From NCBI RefSeq assembly GCF_033568475.1, contig NC_133121.1, positions 8,308,001 to 8,372,000 of the forward strand: a stretch of 64,000 nt of DNA. Reading direction: 5' to 3'. This stretch comes from Henckelia pumila. Its lineage: Eukaryota; Streptophyta; Magnoliopsida; Lamiales; Gesneriaceae. The notes below the pieces were generated by a model that made no database searches, had not been told where the DNA came from, and saw only the letters and a program-made list of their open reading frames with translations. Below are positions 37,305-50,000 of the stretch, piece by piece. How positions within the stretch are numbered: the stretch's first letter is position 1; the number at the start of each line of letters is the position of its first letter. The position numbers were made by a program, and so were the translations under genes.

Positions 37305-40286
37305 TTGAAAGACTTCTTATTAGAATTTGATCAGTCGAATTTCGAGAACGAAATTTCATTTAAAGGGAGGAAAATTGTAACGCCCGGTAATTCGATTACG
37401 TAAATCTGCATACATTATTAAAAAAATAATTATTTTAAAAAAATTAAAATTTGGGTTAAATGATTTTATGTGATATTATGTGAATTATATGCATGATTTA
37501 AAGTTTATTTTAGCATTTAACCCATGATTATGGAATTTTAGAAATTTTGAGTAATTAATTGATTTTATAGCGTAGACTGGACCGCAGACGGACGAGATAT
37601 TAGTTTTTCATCCAAAATATTTTATGAGATTTTTATGAGCCTTAAAATAATATTTTAAGGTATTATTTAATAAAAATTATAGTATTTATTAATATATTCA
37701 TATATATATACCCATTTTTACCAAAATAAGCCATTTTAATGACTTTTATTAAATTTTAAACATCTCATATTATATTATTTCGGGATTTATATTTAAACAT
37801 TAGATTTATATTGTATTTAAGAGTTTTAAAATTGGTTATGTTTATGGTATATATCTATCCTAATTAAGTATTAGTTAAATTATGCTAAATTATCAACCTA
37901 ATTAGCATAAACTATTCCTAATCACTCCCAAAACCTACGTTATTCCCCTCCACTTTTTTCCACCTCCATTCCCACGTTCCAGCAGCAACTAGCAGACCAC
38001 CATAGCCACTTCTTCAAGATTTTAGCATGTTTTCATAGACCCATCGTCCCGGAGCCGTAAACGAGATATTATTCGTTTTTAATTAACAAGGCATGTCGAA
38101 TTCTCTCTTTTCTACACCATATAAGCTATGTATTCTGAAATAAGCATGAGCATTCAGATTTTAGCATGAAATAAACTAACAACATGGAATCTTGATTTCC
38201 TTGTACATGAAACTCACGTTTTTCCCCATCTATTTGCATGAAACTCACGTTTTCTACCATGGAGTCGTCCAAGGCTTCTGGTATATAGCTAGAGGGTTGT
38301 ATTAGGGTCCCTAGGATTGAGCTTGGTCATGGTTTGAGGCTGGAAAGGGCTGGAACCGAAGCCATCTATTTCTGATGCGCAACAGGTTGCAGTTTGAGCG
38401 GTTTTGGGAGAATGGTTCGTGTGCACTGTTGAAGACGAGTTTGAGGGTGATTCCAATTGGGTTAGAACCCCAAGACATAGTAAAGTTATTACAGGTAGTG
38501 ATCCGGCAATTTATGGCCGAAGTTGGGCGGCCGAACGGCCGAAATCCGGGATCGCATTCTACACGCGAGTAGAAAATATGGTGTGATTGTTTTGATTGGT
38601 TCTCCTTCGTTAGGATTCCGTTTTGGCTGGTTTTTAGCTTGCTGGAAACGTCTTGAAGTCTTATAGTTGTAAATGGTGGTGCTCCGGCCAGGGGACGCCG
38701 GAGCTAGCCGACAGCAGGCCATGAAGTCCTGTTGCTCACGGCCGAGGGCATGGGAAGGAGGGGTTGTTCGGGTTTTAGGGTTTAGGGCAGTCCGGGTCGG
38801 GTCTTTGGGGTCCGGTTCAGTTTGTCGGGTCATGTGTTATGTTATTTGGATCCGGGTTCGGGTTAGGTGAGTCGGGCTTGGGCATTTTTAATTTTTAAGT
38901 AATTATTAGTTTAAGTGTGTTTTGGGCTTTTAAAATTAATTATAAAATTATTTGAGCTTTCAAATAATTTTATTTGGGCCTCAAATAATTTATTTAAGTT
39001 AGCCCAATGATTTTATGGGATTGGGAGCCCATGAGAATTTTTGGGTCAGTCTAGGAATTTATTAGGCTTAATTAAGCTATTGTGCTTGAATATTTTTATT
39101 TAGGCTCAGTTAAGTTTAAGTATTTTAATTAGGCTAAAATATGATTTTTGGGCTTAGTTTAAGTTTGTGGGATTAAATGTCTTTATTTAGGCTCAATTAT
39201 GATTAAGGGCTTTTATTTAAGTACTAAATTATAATTTGGGCTTTTAATTAAGTAATTGGCCACATTAAAATTTTTGAGCTTAGAGTGAGTGATCAGCAGT
39301 CTGGACCAACCCATGAAAATTTACTAAGTCCGGAATATATATTTAATTAATTTTATGCATAAAGTATAAGTATTTTTATTATGAAAATTAATTAAATATA
39401 TATTACGAACATCTTTTCAGTGCATGCATACATGAAATATTCAGTTATATATGATCATGATTAAGAGTTGAGCAATAAAATATTTTTATGATGGGAGTTG
39501 AAGTGATGTGACAGCACAGCTCAAAGGTGGTTTACCACCAGCACAGTTCAGGAGGTAGTTCACTATCGGCATAGAGGTAACTTATCACTACCACGTACGT
39601 TGGTTTAAGAGACTGATCAGTCGGCACAGATTTAGTAACACTCACGGATATAACCATATATCGTTTAGAAAATAACATGTTCCACTATGTTCAATAAACT
39701 CAGTATGTTCAGTTATGATTATGTTCATTCAGATACCCATGATATTTTTATCATGCATGCATGTTCATGTACGTATATATATTAGTATGATTATGTGTTT
39801 GCATGATTTTAAACCTTGTTATTATGAGATAAAACATGTTGGACCTCTAGGCTCACTACGCTTATATGGTGCAGGTGATTATGACGATTCATATGTAGCT
39901 CCTACCGGTGGTGAGAGCATATGAGCTCGCTGGCAGTGGACCCCGTGACCGTCGTCTTAGAGTTTTTATCATGATTTGAGTTATTTTACCAGGGTTTTAA
40001 ACAAGTTTCATATTATTTATGTTTTTCAGTGGTTGAAATTAATATTTGATTTATGGTTAATTCAGTATGCAGGAATTATGAATTTTCAGTATAGACATTG
40101 TGTTTTATTCCTGCATGTCGCAATATTTTTATTAAATAATTGTTTATTATTTTGTTAAGTTATTTATAAAAGTTTTTTTATTTAATAGTTTTATTTTAAA
40201 ATGTTTATACATATATGTATGGGCATATATGTATAGTTATATTTTAAATAAAAAAAATCCGCATTTTATTAGTCAGAGTCGTTTCA
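37305..40286 (+). mobile_element. Ty3/gypsy (Del/Tekay-like) LTR fragment, fossil
   Basis: A purine tract AAAGGGAGGAAAAT immediately precedes TGTAACGCCCGG at 37376, the usual junction of gypsy internal DNA and its 3' LTR. The LTR runs about 2.9 kb to GTCGTTTCA at 40286. Long LTRs of this sort, with a passage like GGACCTCTAGGCTCACTACG (39841), are typical of the Del/Tekay chromovirus lineage. Only the tail of the internal region is present, so the element is broken. No second LTR lies in the window, so it cannot be dated. Confidence 0.75.
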
Positions 40287-40564
40287 GAAAAAGAGTCTTT
40301 GCATGATTGAATTAAACAAGTTCAAGAAATGGTGGAAGAAAACTAATGGAGAAGATGAATGTTGGGTAGATTCATTTCAACCATCATTAGAATACGTCCG
40401 AGATATTGAATGAAACTTTATACGTGTCCGAATACATATTCAAAATGTTGTAAATATTATTTTCGAATGTTCAAAAATTTTGTATTAAATTTTATTTTTG
40501 AATTTTTTATTTTAAATTATTTATAACATTAAAAAATTGTATATTAAATATTATTATTTTTTAT

Positions 40565-40837
40565 TTGAAAAAAGACAATGTTTTTTAACTGTTGTTGTAG
40601 AGGGCTTAAAACTATTGTAGAAGGTCTTTTTGATAAAAGTCATGCTCAAAGATAACGGCTAAAAATCGTTGTCTTTGAGAAAAAAGACAACGATTTTTCA
40701 CCATTGTAAAACCGTTGTCTTTTTTCTAACCCTTGTCTTTGAGCGTGACTTTTAACAACATGGCCTTCAACAACAGTTTTAAACCTCCAACGACAACGGT
40801 TTTTAACCGTTGTCTTTAGCCTTTTTTTTTTGTAGTG
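40565..40837. mobile_element. Second CACTA-type terminal fragment
   Basis: On the minus strand it begins CACTACAAAAAAAAAAGGC at 40837. It is followed by repeated ACAACGGTTTTTAACCGTTGTC-like subterminal motifs. It shares the outer end with the 36857-37118 fragment but not the subterminal motif, so it belongs to a different subfamily. Confidence 0.65.
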
Positions 40838-41180
40838 ATATCTTTCTCAAGTTCAAAGGGTGAAATTTCTTATGCTGCTGTAATGTAAAATTCCATGAGT
40901 TCATTCAAACTTTAATTTGTATGTTATATATATGAAGAATTTAAAATCACTTTGAAAAATTTTAATCGATACTTCAGTTATAATTGTGCCATAAAATAGA
41001 GCTAATTATATTGCCTTTAAAAAAATATATTTTGTTGTGGTTTAGACTTTAGTCACTCGCTTCACTTGTACGGTGTTCATTGTATTACAAAAAACTTTAT
41101 TTTTTTGTTTTCCTTAAAAACATAACCATTCGTAAAAGTACACAACATGTGGAACGTCGAAATATTAGTTATAAATAAAA

Positions 41181-41495
41181 AAGAGAAACTGTAATTTTGG
41201 TACTATATGTTTGTGATCATTTTACGATTTTGATCTTTTATATTTTCATATTTCAGTTTTAGTCCAGCATGTTTTGATTTTTGGAAATTTCACTCGTTTT
41301 TTTTCGCAAATACTTACGTGGCACTGTATACGTCAGCTCCACATCAGCACTGCATTGATGTCACATCAGCGCCACATCAGAAAAATGACTAAAATTACTA
41401 AAAAATAAAGATGACGGACTAAAACTGAAATCTAAAAATATAAAGGACCGAAATCGCAAAGTGACAAACATACCGGACCAAAAAAACAATTTTCC
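41181..41495. mobile_element. MULE-type MITE, family B, copy 2
   Basis: Ends are GAAACTGTAATTTTGGTAC and (reverse complement) GAAAATTGTTTTTTTGGTCC. ATAAATAAAA flanks both sides (41171-41180 and 41496-41505), a 9-11-base target duplication as in Mutator-like elements. The interior contains CGTGGCACTGTATACGTCAG and CACATCAGCGCCACATCAG. It lies just 3' of the first TBL gene. Confidence 0.75.
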
Positions 41496-41601
41496 ATAAA
41501 TAAAAATTCAAGACATATATACCATTTGCTATAATTAGAATTAGGAAATCAAACTCTTCCCATAAAATAATATTGAATGAGTAATTTACTACATATATCC
41601 T

Positions 41602-43305
41602 TTAGTAGTTGTTTGACTTATTCAACATCATTTTCTTGTTAACACTAAAAAGTTTATCCCGCTGCTCCATCTTGATCATATGAAGCAAGAAATCAGACCA
41701 CGAATCAATCGGGCCGGGCAAGCACCAGTGAAGACAATCATTAATCGTACCCGCAGTCCTCTTATCCGGGCCGTGCCCGTATCTACTCGGATGCCCGTCG
41801 GGCCTCATCAACATGGCCCGAGTCAAATCCAGTAACCTGAACTTGTTCATCTTCCCCCTCTCCACAACCCTGAAGTACTCCTTCAACTGTGTCTCGTAAA
41901 CATCCAGAAAGAAACCCTCCAACGCCGTTTCGTTCCTCGTAAACGGCCTCCGCCGCGGGCAATCCGCTCCTTCCCTCCACTCCCCCTCGAAATGCGACGG
42001 GGAGAAAGTGCGCAGAAAAGTCGTGCCATGGAAACTCCTCCGGCTGTTTATGGCCTCGAACGCCGCCCGCAAGGCGACGCCGAGGCTGTGCGTAGGAGGA
42101 GTGCGGGTTATGTTAGGGTCATGGCAGCCGTGGCAGCCGACGACGCGGCGTTTCTGGTGGTAGACGGCGGAGCGTGAGTACCAGTGGCCGAAGCTGAGGA
42201 TGATGTAATCGAAGTCGTCGATCTGAGACGTCCACGACTCGTCCAACTCGTCGAGGTAGAGCTGGAAAATCCCCGTGTTGGCCGCCGCCGGTTCGTCGAA
42301 ACGAACCAGGAATGGTGACCGCAAGTTAACCACCGTGAAATTGTAACTTTCATATTTCCAACTACTGTAGGGGTTGTCGGGTTTGGACACATCCACTGGA
42401 TCTGCTACCTGAGAACATACAACGTACTTCTATGTTATATATTGATTTTCTAGTGCAGTATATTACTTTGCGATTTGATTCTTTATATTTTTAAATTTTA
42501 GTTTTAGTTCGTTATTTTTATTTTTTTTTGGCAATTTTAATCATTTTTTAGATGTCGCATTGAAGTGGAGCTGACGTGTATAGTGTCATGTAAGCATTTT
42601 CGAATAAAAAAAACTAAAATTGAATAAAATCGAATAATGAAGGACTAAAACTAAAATATGAAAATATGTAGGACCGACAAACAGAAAGGACTAAAACTGC
42701 AGTTTTCCCTTTATTTTATAGAGTTTTGATGGCATGTCCAATCACTATAACAACTACGTGAGTAACAGATGACGTGACAATCAATTATTGGATGTACAAG
42801 ATGCAAACGAACTAATGTAGGCACTTACTGATCCAGATAAGAGGCACATCATGGATTGCAGGTGGTTCCTCGACAAAGAATCGCCGATAAACGCCATAGT
42901 TCGATCCCTCACCAAATTCAAGAACAAAAACGGGTCGAAAGGGGACAACTCGCACCCGTCCGGCCTCCACCTCCATTTCAAGAATCCCAAATCGGGTCTC
43001 CCGTTTTTCAAGCAGTCTTGAGTTTCGTAGATCGCCCAACACGTCGTGTTCGTATAATATGGAGCATTTGGATCCGGAACCCATTCACCTGAGAAAATGT
43101 CACAGTTCTCAGAAGTATCAGACTTTGTTTGTATATCTTCTGCTGCATTTGTAAGGGCGGCGTCGACGATTTCTGCTGATCTTTTGTATGTCGACGTAGA
43201 AGAAGCGAAGAGAAGGATCATCATTATAATTATGGTGATAAATATGGTAATAATGTTTATGTTATAAAAATATGCTGAAGGCTTCTTGATCAAGTGAAGC
43301 TCCAT
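41602..43305 (-). CDS. TBL polysaccharide O-acetyltransferase, array copy 1
   Basis: Two exons (43305-42829 and 42408-41602) give 427 residues. A short cytosolic N-terminus precedes one membrane helix (residues 15-34), as expected for a Golgi type II protein. The TBL domain starts at [13 protein letters not shown] (C68). The GDS motif of the esterase-like fold is at 141-143 ([10 protein letters not shown]), and the C-terminal DxxH motif is DCLH at 383-386. Members of this DUF231/PC-esterase family acetylate wall polymers such as xylan, mannan or xyloglucan. The end of the protein ([10 protein letters not shown]) is longer and more divergent than in its neighbours. GDSLSRNH and ISRPF-like differences also set it apart from copies 2 and 3. 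A 420-base intron carries a MULE-type MITE remnant. The substrate cannot be told from sequence. Confidence 0.92.
42440..42712. mobile_element. MULE-type MITE remnant, family B, copy 3, in a TBL intron
   Basis: TTTGCGATTTGATTCTTTAT, TGGAGCTGACGTGTATAGTG, and GGACTAAAACTGCAGTTTTC mirror the family B layout seen at 41181. It fills most of the intron of the first TBL gene. Confidence 0.55.
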
Positions 43306-44563
43306 GGTTATGGAGTTTCAAGTTATCAATGCAAGTTGCTCTAGCTAAGGGAAATAATTGAACTTTAATTATTAGAATTTTGGAAGAGATGAGGGTTCTT
43401 TGGAAATTGATCAACTAAAAACTTTCATGTCCCAACGATTAATATAGCTACATATATATACTAGCTAGTATCCGCTTAAAAGCGATATGAATATGATCGT
43501 GTAAATTTGGAAAAGATAGATATGGTTGCTGAGTTTATAATAATAAATTTTTTTATTCAATATCTAATATTAAGTAATATGTATGTATTATAATTATATT
43601 TAGAAAAACACTTACCGTTTGGTGTACACTATTATTAATAATAGTGTATAACTTATCGCATCTAATGTTGCGTTTTTGTTGTCATATTATTTATTCATCT
43701 ATTAATTATTAATTTTACATCAATTAAATCATTGAATTTAAATTACTATATTATCCGTTATAAATAATATTATTTATATATATGGCTATATATTAAGTAA
43801 GAAGGTCTTATAGAAACTGTTTGGTCTCTTGGTATGGCCACACAAAATTATTAATAACTTCTATTTATTTTTTTATTTTCAAATTCCAAATTATTTGAAA
43901 AAACTAACGTAGCGAGAAATCTTTAATAAAAGTAATGATGTTTTAACTACTTATGGTTATCTTTCTTAATCCAAAAAAAATATTTTTTTCTACTATAAAT
44001 TTATTAATTTTTTTATTGAAATTAAGTATAATTAAAAATTATAATAATTTTTCATCACACGCATCATGTGTGTGCAAATATGTTAGTTTTTTTTAATGTT
44101 AAAAGGACAATATGGTCATTTAATATTTTTATATAAAATTTAATCAATCAAATCAAATAAATTATAATTTATCAACCAAATCCAATACTATATTAACTAT
44201 CATTTTTTATTTATTTTTTTATTACATTATATTACTTGTCTATGTATTATTTATTTTATCCCTTAACCACACACTAATTTTAGTCAATATATATATAGAT
44301 GACACATTCTTAATAGCACATATATAGTAATTAGGATAGATCATAAGCACTATAAACATTTGGTAAACATAAAAATTATTATATATGTTATTACATTTTA
44401 TGTCAAAAGTATTATTTTTTACTATTTGTATGGATCGAATCGATACATCTCAGGGAATATAATTTGTGAAACTTCACATAGGAGACATATTATTTTCATA
44501 AAATATCAGATCTTGAATTGAGCATTCGATAAGCTAATTAAATAATTAGTACGTAGCTAGTTA

Positions 44564-44713
44564 CAGGTAATATAAGATACCGCAATCTTCTTTCGAATAT
44601 TATTGCATGTTTCTCTTACAATATTTTTTAGAAAAAAACAGGTAATATAAGATACCGCAATCTTCTTTCGAATTAATATCATTGCATGTTTCTCTTACAA
44701 TATTTTTAGAAAA
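44564..44713. repeat. Tandem duplication of a 75-base unit
   Basis: The unit starting CAGGTAATATAAGATACCGC and ending in CTCTTACAATATTTTTTAGA occurs twice head to tail (44564-44638 and 44639-44713) with only a few differences. A recent local slip duplication. Confidence 0.9.
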
Positions 44714-45069
44714 AATTTTTAGCTAACTCGACCTATCTCCCTCTTTTTTGGGGAAATGAAGAAATTAAATTAGGACTGCTTTTTAAAAATTGTGTTTCTC
44801 CATGGATATGTGATCGGTTGACACCAAAAATAAGGAGATGATTATAATTAATTAATTAATTTCCTTCTCCAAATACCCAGTCACAGAAATTTCTCTAAAT
44901 CTACATATATAAAGTTTCTCGAAAATTTAAGTATAATAATTTTCATTTACTATTTAAATACAATCTGAATTTTCATATTATACCTTAAAATTTTCGATTC
45001 ACAACTTCAAAAATCAGCCAAGCCCCTAGCTTGTTTTTGGCCTTTAATATTAAATATATATGTTGAGTA

Positions 45070-45480
45070 TTGTTCACGGCCTGGTTAACAGCCCGCACCG
45101 AGCCGAAACCGAAATTCGATTTGATTCAGTTCGGTTTTAATTTTTTCGATTTTTGGTTTGGTTCGATTTTTTAAGCTCGGTTCACCCTCCCGAATTGAAA
45201 ATCATTTTTTTAATTATTTTTAATATTTAAATTGTTGTTTAATATATTTTAATTCTTTTATATTTTTTATTAATGAATAAAAATAAATTAATTAAATAAA
45301 CAGCAATTCGGTTAAACTGAAAAAGCGAAAATATTTTGGTTTTTAACCGAGCCGAAATGTGAAATCCGCTTCGGATATTTTGGTGAATTCGGTTAGGTTA
45401 ACAAAAAATTTTTATCCACTAATTCTCGGTTCGATTTGGTTGGTTCGGTTCTAAATTTCTTAAAATTCTATCCAAACTTT
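45070..45480. repeat. Degenerate TTCGGTT-rich repeat
   Basis: It carries repeated GGTTCGGTT, TTCGATTTTTGG and AACCGAGCCGAAA motifs in both orientations around an AT centre. It resembles decayed non-autonomous DNA elements common in plants. Ends could not be fixed. Confidence 0.5.
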
Positions 45481-47006
45481 TAAATTTTATCACAAAATAA
45501 TATATTGATTATTTAATTTTTTTAATAAAAATAAATTTCATATCTTATTTTACGACATATAATATGAATTTTTTTAAAAAATATTAATTAACTCAATTAT
45601 TTGACAAGACATTTGAAAAATGGATTTATCGTAGCAATGTAGCAATATTAAATTTGGGCCGGGGAAATATAATTAACTGGCATCACATTCCTCCTTTGTT
45701 AAAATATATCCCCATAATCAGAGTAACATGTCTATCAATAATGAAAATATTTTGAATGTTTCTGAGTCTTATGATCAAACCCCACCTGGAACATGAATGA
45801 AAGAATGTTTAAAGAACTTGTATAATTGGCATCATATTTTTGCACGACTGATCAGTATAATACAATTTTTCTTGTTTAATGTTGCTTCCGTGAGCCTGAT
45901 TATTTTTCTATTGTGTTTTGGTCTCTGGTCATGTGCGTGTTTCAACATTTATAGTAGGATGAAACAAGCTCTTGACCTTTAACAAATTGCTCACTACTCA
46001 AACAACTCGTACACTCTGAAAACAATCTTACATTAAAGTTTGGATGGTGTATGAATATAACTAGGCGAGATGAAAATTTTAATCCGTTCCTTCATGTATA
46101 TATTTTTGTTTCCTTCGAATAGTAAATTTTTTTGTTTTTTTCAAAGGTAGTGCTTGAGAGAACTTTTAGGAAGCAATTCTCAGTTTTTTTTAACAAAATT
46201 TCACAAAATTTTATCACTAAGGACATGATTGGTATGTTGGAAAGGAATAAGGTAGGAATGAAATTAACTTTGAAATGGAATGAGATTGAAAATAGAATTA
46301 TTATTTTATTTCATTCCAAGATTGGTACTATTGAAATAAATAAGGAATGCAATGAAATTATTTTTAATAAAAAATCATATTTTAACTACATGTATCAAAA
46401 TAATAGTTATTTATAAGCTTTTTATTATTATTATTGAAGATGTATCAATTATATATTATAAAATTATCATTATATAGTTTAACTAATTTAATACTTTATT
46501 TTATAATATAATAATAACATAATTATTTTTATTATATATTATAATATATTCTTATAATTATATAATAAAATATTATTTTACATAATTTAAATAGGGGAAA
46601 AAATTTTATTCTTAACAATGAAACATAAAAAAAAAATTAAATTCATAACTTAGTTATTTATATATTTTAGTTATATAGATTAAAATGAATTTCAAATGAC
46701 CTCATTACTAGATAAACTTGATATAATTCACATGAATTACTAAAATGCGTGAATTTGAAGATTATGAATTTATGATTTATAACAAATATATATTTCAAAT
46801 CCATGATTCCTCCCAAGCTCAACCTTAATGCATTTAGCTAGAAAAATCGAACTTGAAGTTATTTGAAATATATTCTAAAATCTTTTCATCAAATCCAAAT
46901 CAATTAAGCTAAAAACCGACTTAATTTACAAGTTTTTTTTTAATATTTTTCAAACTTAATTTCCTAATTCACAGTTTTTTTTTAAATAATTAAATGGAAT
47001 TGCTAT

Positions 47007-50000
47007 TCAGTACGTAGTCTGTACCACTTCTCTTCTCACCAACTCTTGCAGCATATCATTCCAAGAATCAATCGGACCAGGCAAACACCAATGAACGCAA
47101 TCATTGGGAATTGTCTGATTTACCCCTGGCCAATGCCCGTATTTACTCGGGTGCCCGTCCGCCCTCAACACCATCGGCTTCGTAACATCAAACAACCTGA
47201 GCTTCACTCCAGTTCTCCTCCCTACAGTCCGTGCGATTCCCAGCTCCTCCAACTGTACCCTATACATATCCAACTCATGCCCCTCCATCTCCTTCTCATT
47301 CCTCCCAAACGGCGCCGTCCGGACGCAGTCCCCGCCCTTGTCCCACGGCCCGCCCTCGAAATGCGACGGCGCGAACGTCCTCAGAAACGCCACTCCCTTG
47401 AAGCCGCCCGCCGCCGCCGCGCCGTTGATCGCCCGGAACGCCGTGCGGAAGGCCCGGCCGTAGCTGAAGGTCGACGCCATCTGGGTGACGTTGGGATCGG
47501 CGCAGTAGAGGCAGCCGGCGAGGCTGCCGTTGAGGTAGAAGTATGTGGGGCGGGAGAACCAGTGGCCGGCGGAGATGATCAGGAAGTCGAAGGCGGCGAT
47601 TTTGGCGGTCCACGCCTCGTCGAATTCGTCGAGGTAGAGAAGGAAAGGGCGGGTGATATCGTGGGGATCGGATCTTCTTGTTCGGACGAGATAAGGGGAG
47701 GAGATGATGGAGATGTTGAAATTGTATTGTGTGTATTGGTACAGAATGTTTTCGTCTGTTGGCCTCGAGACATCCACTGGCCGGACAACCTACCATCATT
47801 CAAATAATTAATTAATGGGTGATGCTACATGTATACGGAGTGTTATATGTTGGGTTATACGTTGCACTTGAAATTACATAAATATCCCTAATGTATTTTG
47901 GAAAAAAAATTTTCAAATCAAGTGGAGAAATAATTTTGTAATTTCATGTGTAGTGTGTAACACAATGTGTAACTCAATGTGTACCTGTAACATTTCCCTT
48001 AATTAATATACATAAAATATTGTGTTAGTCCGATGATTCACTCAATGCGTAAAAAATAATAATTATAGACATAATATTTATGAACATATATAAATACACA
48101 CTAGTATAAGCGCACGCATTACATGATGTATATTTAAAATAATTATTCGTTATTTTCAAATTATTGAATTTTAACCATTTTTTTAATTATGAATGATATA
48201 ACTATTTAAAAGTTTAAAAGTATAGATAAGATTTAAAAAATATTTAAATAATTTAACATTTTTAAAAAAAAAATTGGTGATTGTTACTTAATAAAGACAA
48301 CAAAAATAGTTGCTATGAAGATATGATGTTTTATAACATGGTATAGATGTAAATTCTATTTTCCTTTAGTTTATTGTAGAAATCGAAATATTTATATAAG
48401 TTTCTTAACTTTATTATTGTTTCATGTGATCGGTTTTTTTTCATGTATTGTGCAAAAGATTCTCCCAACAACTGGATGATATTAAATTCTATAACTTACA
48501 AAACAAATTAATTTAAGTAATTAAATAATTTAACTTGCATAACTTAAATCCAAAACTTTCTTTTTAATAAAAATTAAATTTTCATAATTTTTTGTGATAT
48601 AGTAGTTAAAATATAATCGAATTTAACTAGTTTTATTATTTTACAAGGTACAATATTTCTTTGCGTCTCCACTAAAAATTTATAGAAATAAATTTCAGCT
48701 CAATTTGGTTCATATATGTTGGAAATAACTTGGAGAAATTTCATGCTACACTTGATAATATCCAAATCGTGCACATGAAAATATATATTTTTCCTTGTAT
48801 GTAGAGTCTGTTGAGAAAATTATGAACGGTATGTGTATTGACTATTGACAAATATTCACCCTAAAATACAAACAATTATTATATATATGCATGAAATTTA
48901 TAAAGACTTACTCACAATATGGTCATACCCACATATTAATATAACTCTAAATTAATTTTATTGGTGAGTCAAACATGCTCGCCCTTTATATTTATACATA
49001 TTGTTTTTTTTTAATATTTAAAACACAATTTCGTCTTAGCACAAGAAACAAACCACTAACCAAATACCTCCAATATACTAAATTAAATTCCTATAATTTC
49101 AAACAAAGTTATATATAGAAACAAAATTGAATGGATGTAATTAATTACAATATTATGATAAGAATGAATTGAGATGGCCGGCTTGCATAATAAAGTAGGA
49201 AAAATCAATATAGCAAGGCCAAAGCCTATATATGTTAGTAAAATATTTAAACTAATGGCATTCAAGCACCATTTGGTCAATATAATCCCTTATTTCACCT
49301 AGCAACTAATTAGTACTCCTATTTTGTCGTCCCAATCCTGTCTTGATGGAGAGTCAATACCATTTACAATAATTATAACCATATAAAAATATTTTATATT
49401 GTTTACAATTTAATTTAATTTAAATATATAAGATGAAAGATATTTGATTGGAAACATTAAAAGGGGCGGCTCTAACTTTTATATATATATTTCATGTGTT
49501 ACAAGCCATATTAATCAGCCAAGCAATTTTAAAAATGTATTATTAATTAGACAGTATTAATTATTTTGTCACATTAGTAATATTATTCCTCCTAATTGTA
49601 ATAAAAGCTTAATTAATTATCAAACTACAGCTCCTAAGCTCTAATAACTACGAAACATACTTACAGTAATCAATAAACTAATCAAGAAATTACCCAAAAA
49701 TCAAGTCTTGATCCCAATTAATTGCTAATTAATTACGACCAGTAAGCAAGATGGAGATGTATTACTTACCCGCGACAGAAGGCAAATCAGAGACTGCATG
49801 TGATTCCTCGCCACCGAATCTCCGACGAACCCCAAAGATTTCCCCTTCATCAGTTGCAAAAAACTCTGCGGATCGAACACGGGGAGCTCGCAATCATCGG
49901 GCTTCCATCTCCACTTCATGAACCCCGTGTCGGGCCGCCCGAACTTCATGCAGTTCTGGTGCTCCTGTATCGTGTGGCATGTCGTGTTCGTGTAATACGG

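Larger units (their letters stand above)
43306..47006. other. Intergenic between TBL copies 1 and 2
   Basis: AT-rich, no gene. It holds the tandem duplication at 44564-44713 and a decayed repeat at 45070-45480 with many TTCGGTT/AACCGA motifs. A GGACATGATTGGTATG-led stretch at about 46220 resembles a MITE end without a clear partner. Confidence 0.6.

Noticed and set aside
38375-38870. Cluster of open frames of 60-114 codons
   Set aside because: They lie within the long gypsy LTR, which is non-coding; the GC-rich patch explains the open frames.
45797-45982. 61-codon plus-strand frame with hydrophobic stretch
   Set aside because: AT-rich chance frame, no conserved motif, no splice context.
47046-47807. 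253-codon plus-strand frame over TBL copy 2
   Set aside because: Shadow of GC-rich exon 2. The minus strand has the conserved TBL motifs; the plus product is Arg/Pro/Glu-rich noise.
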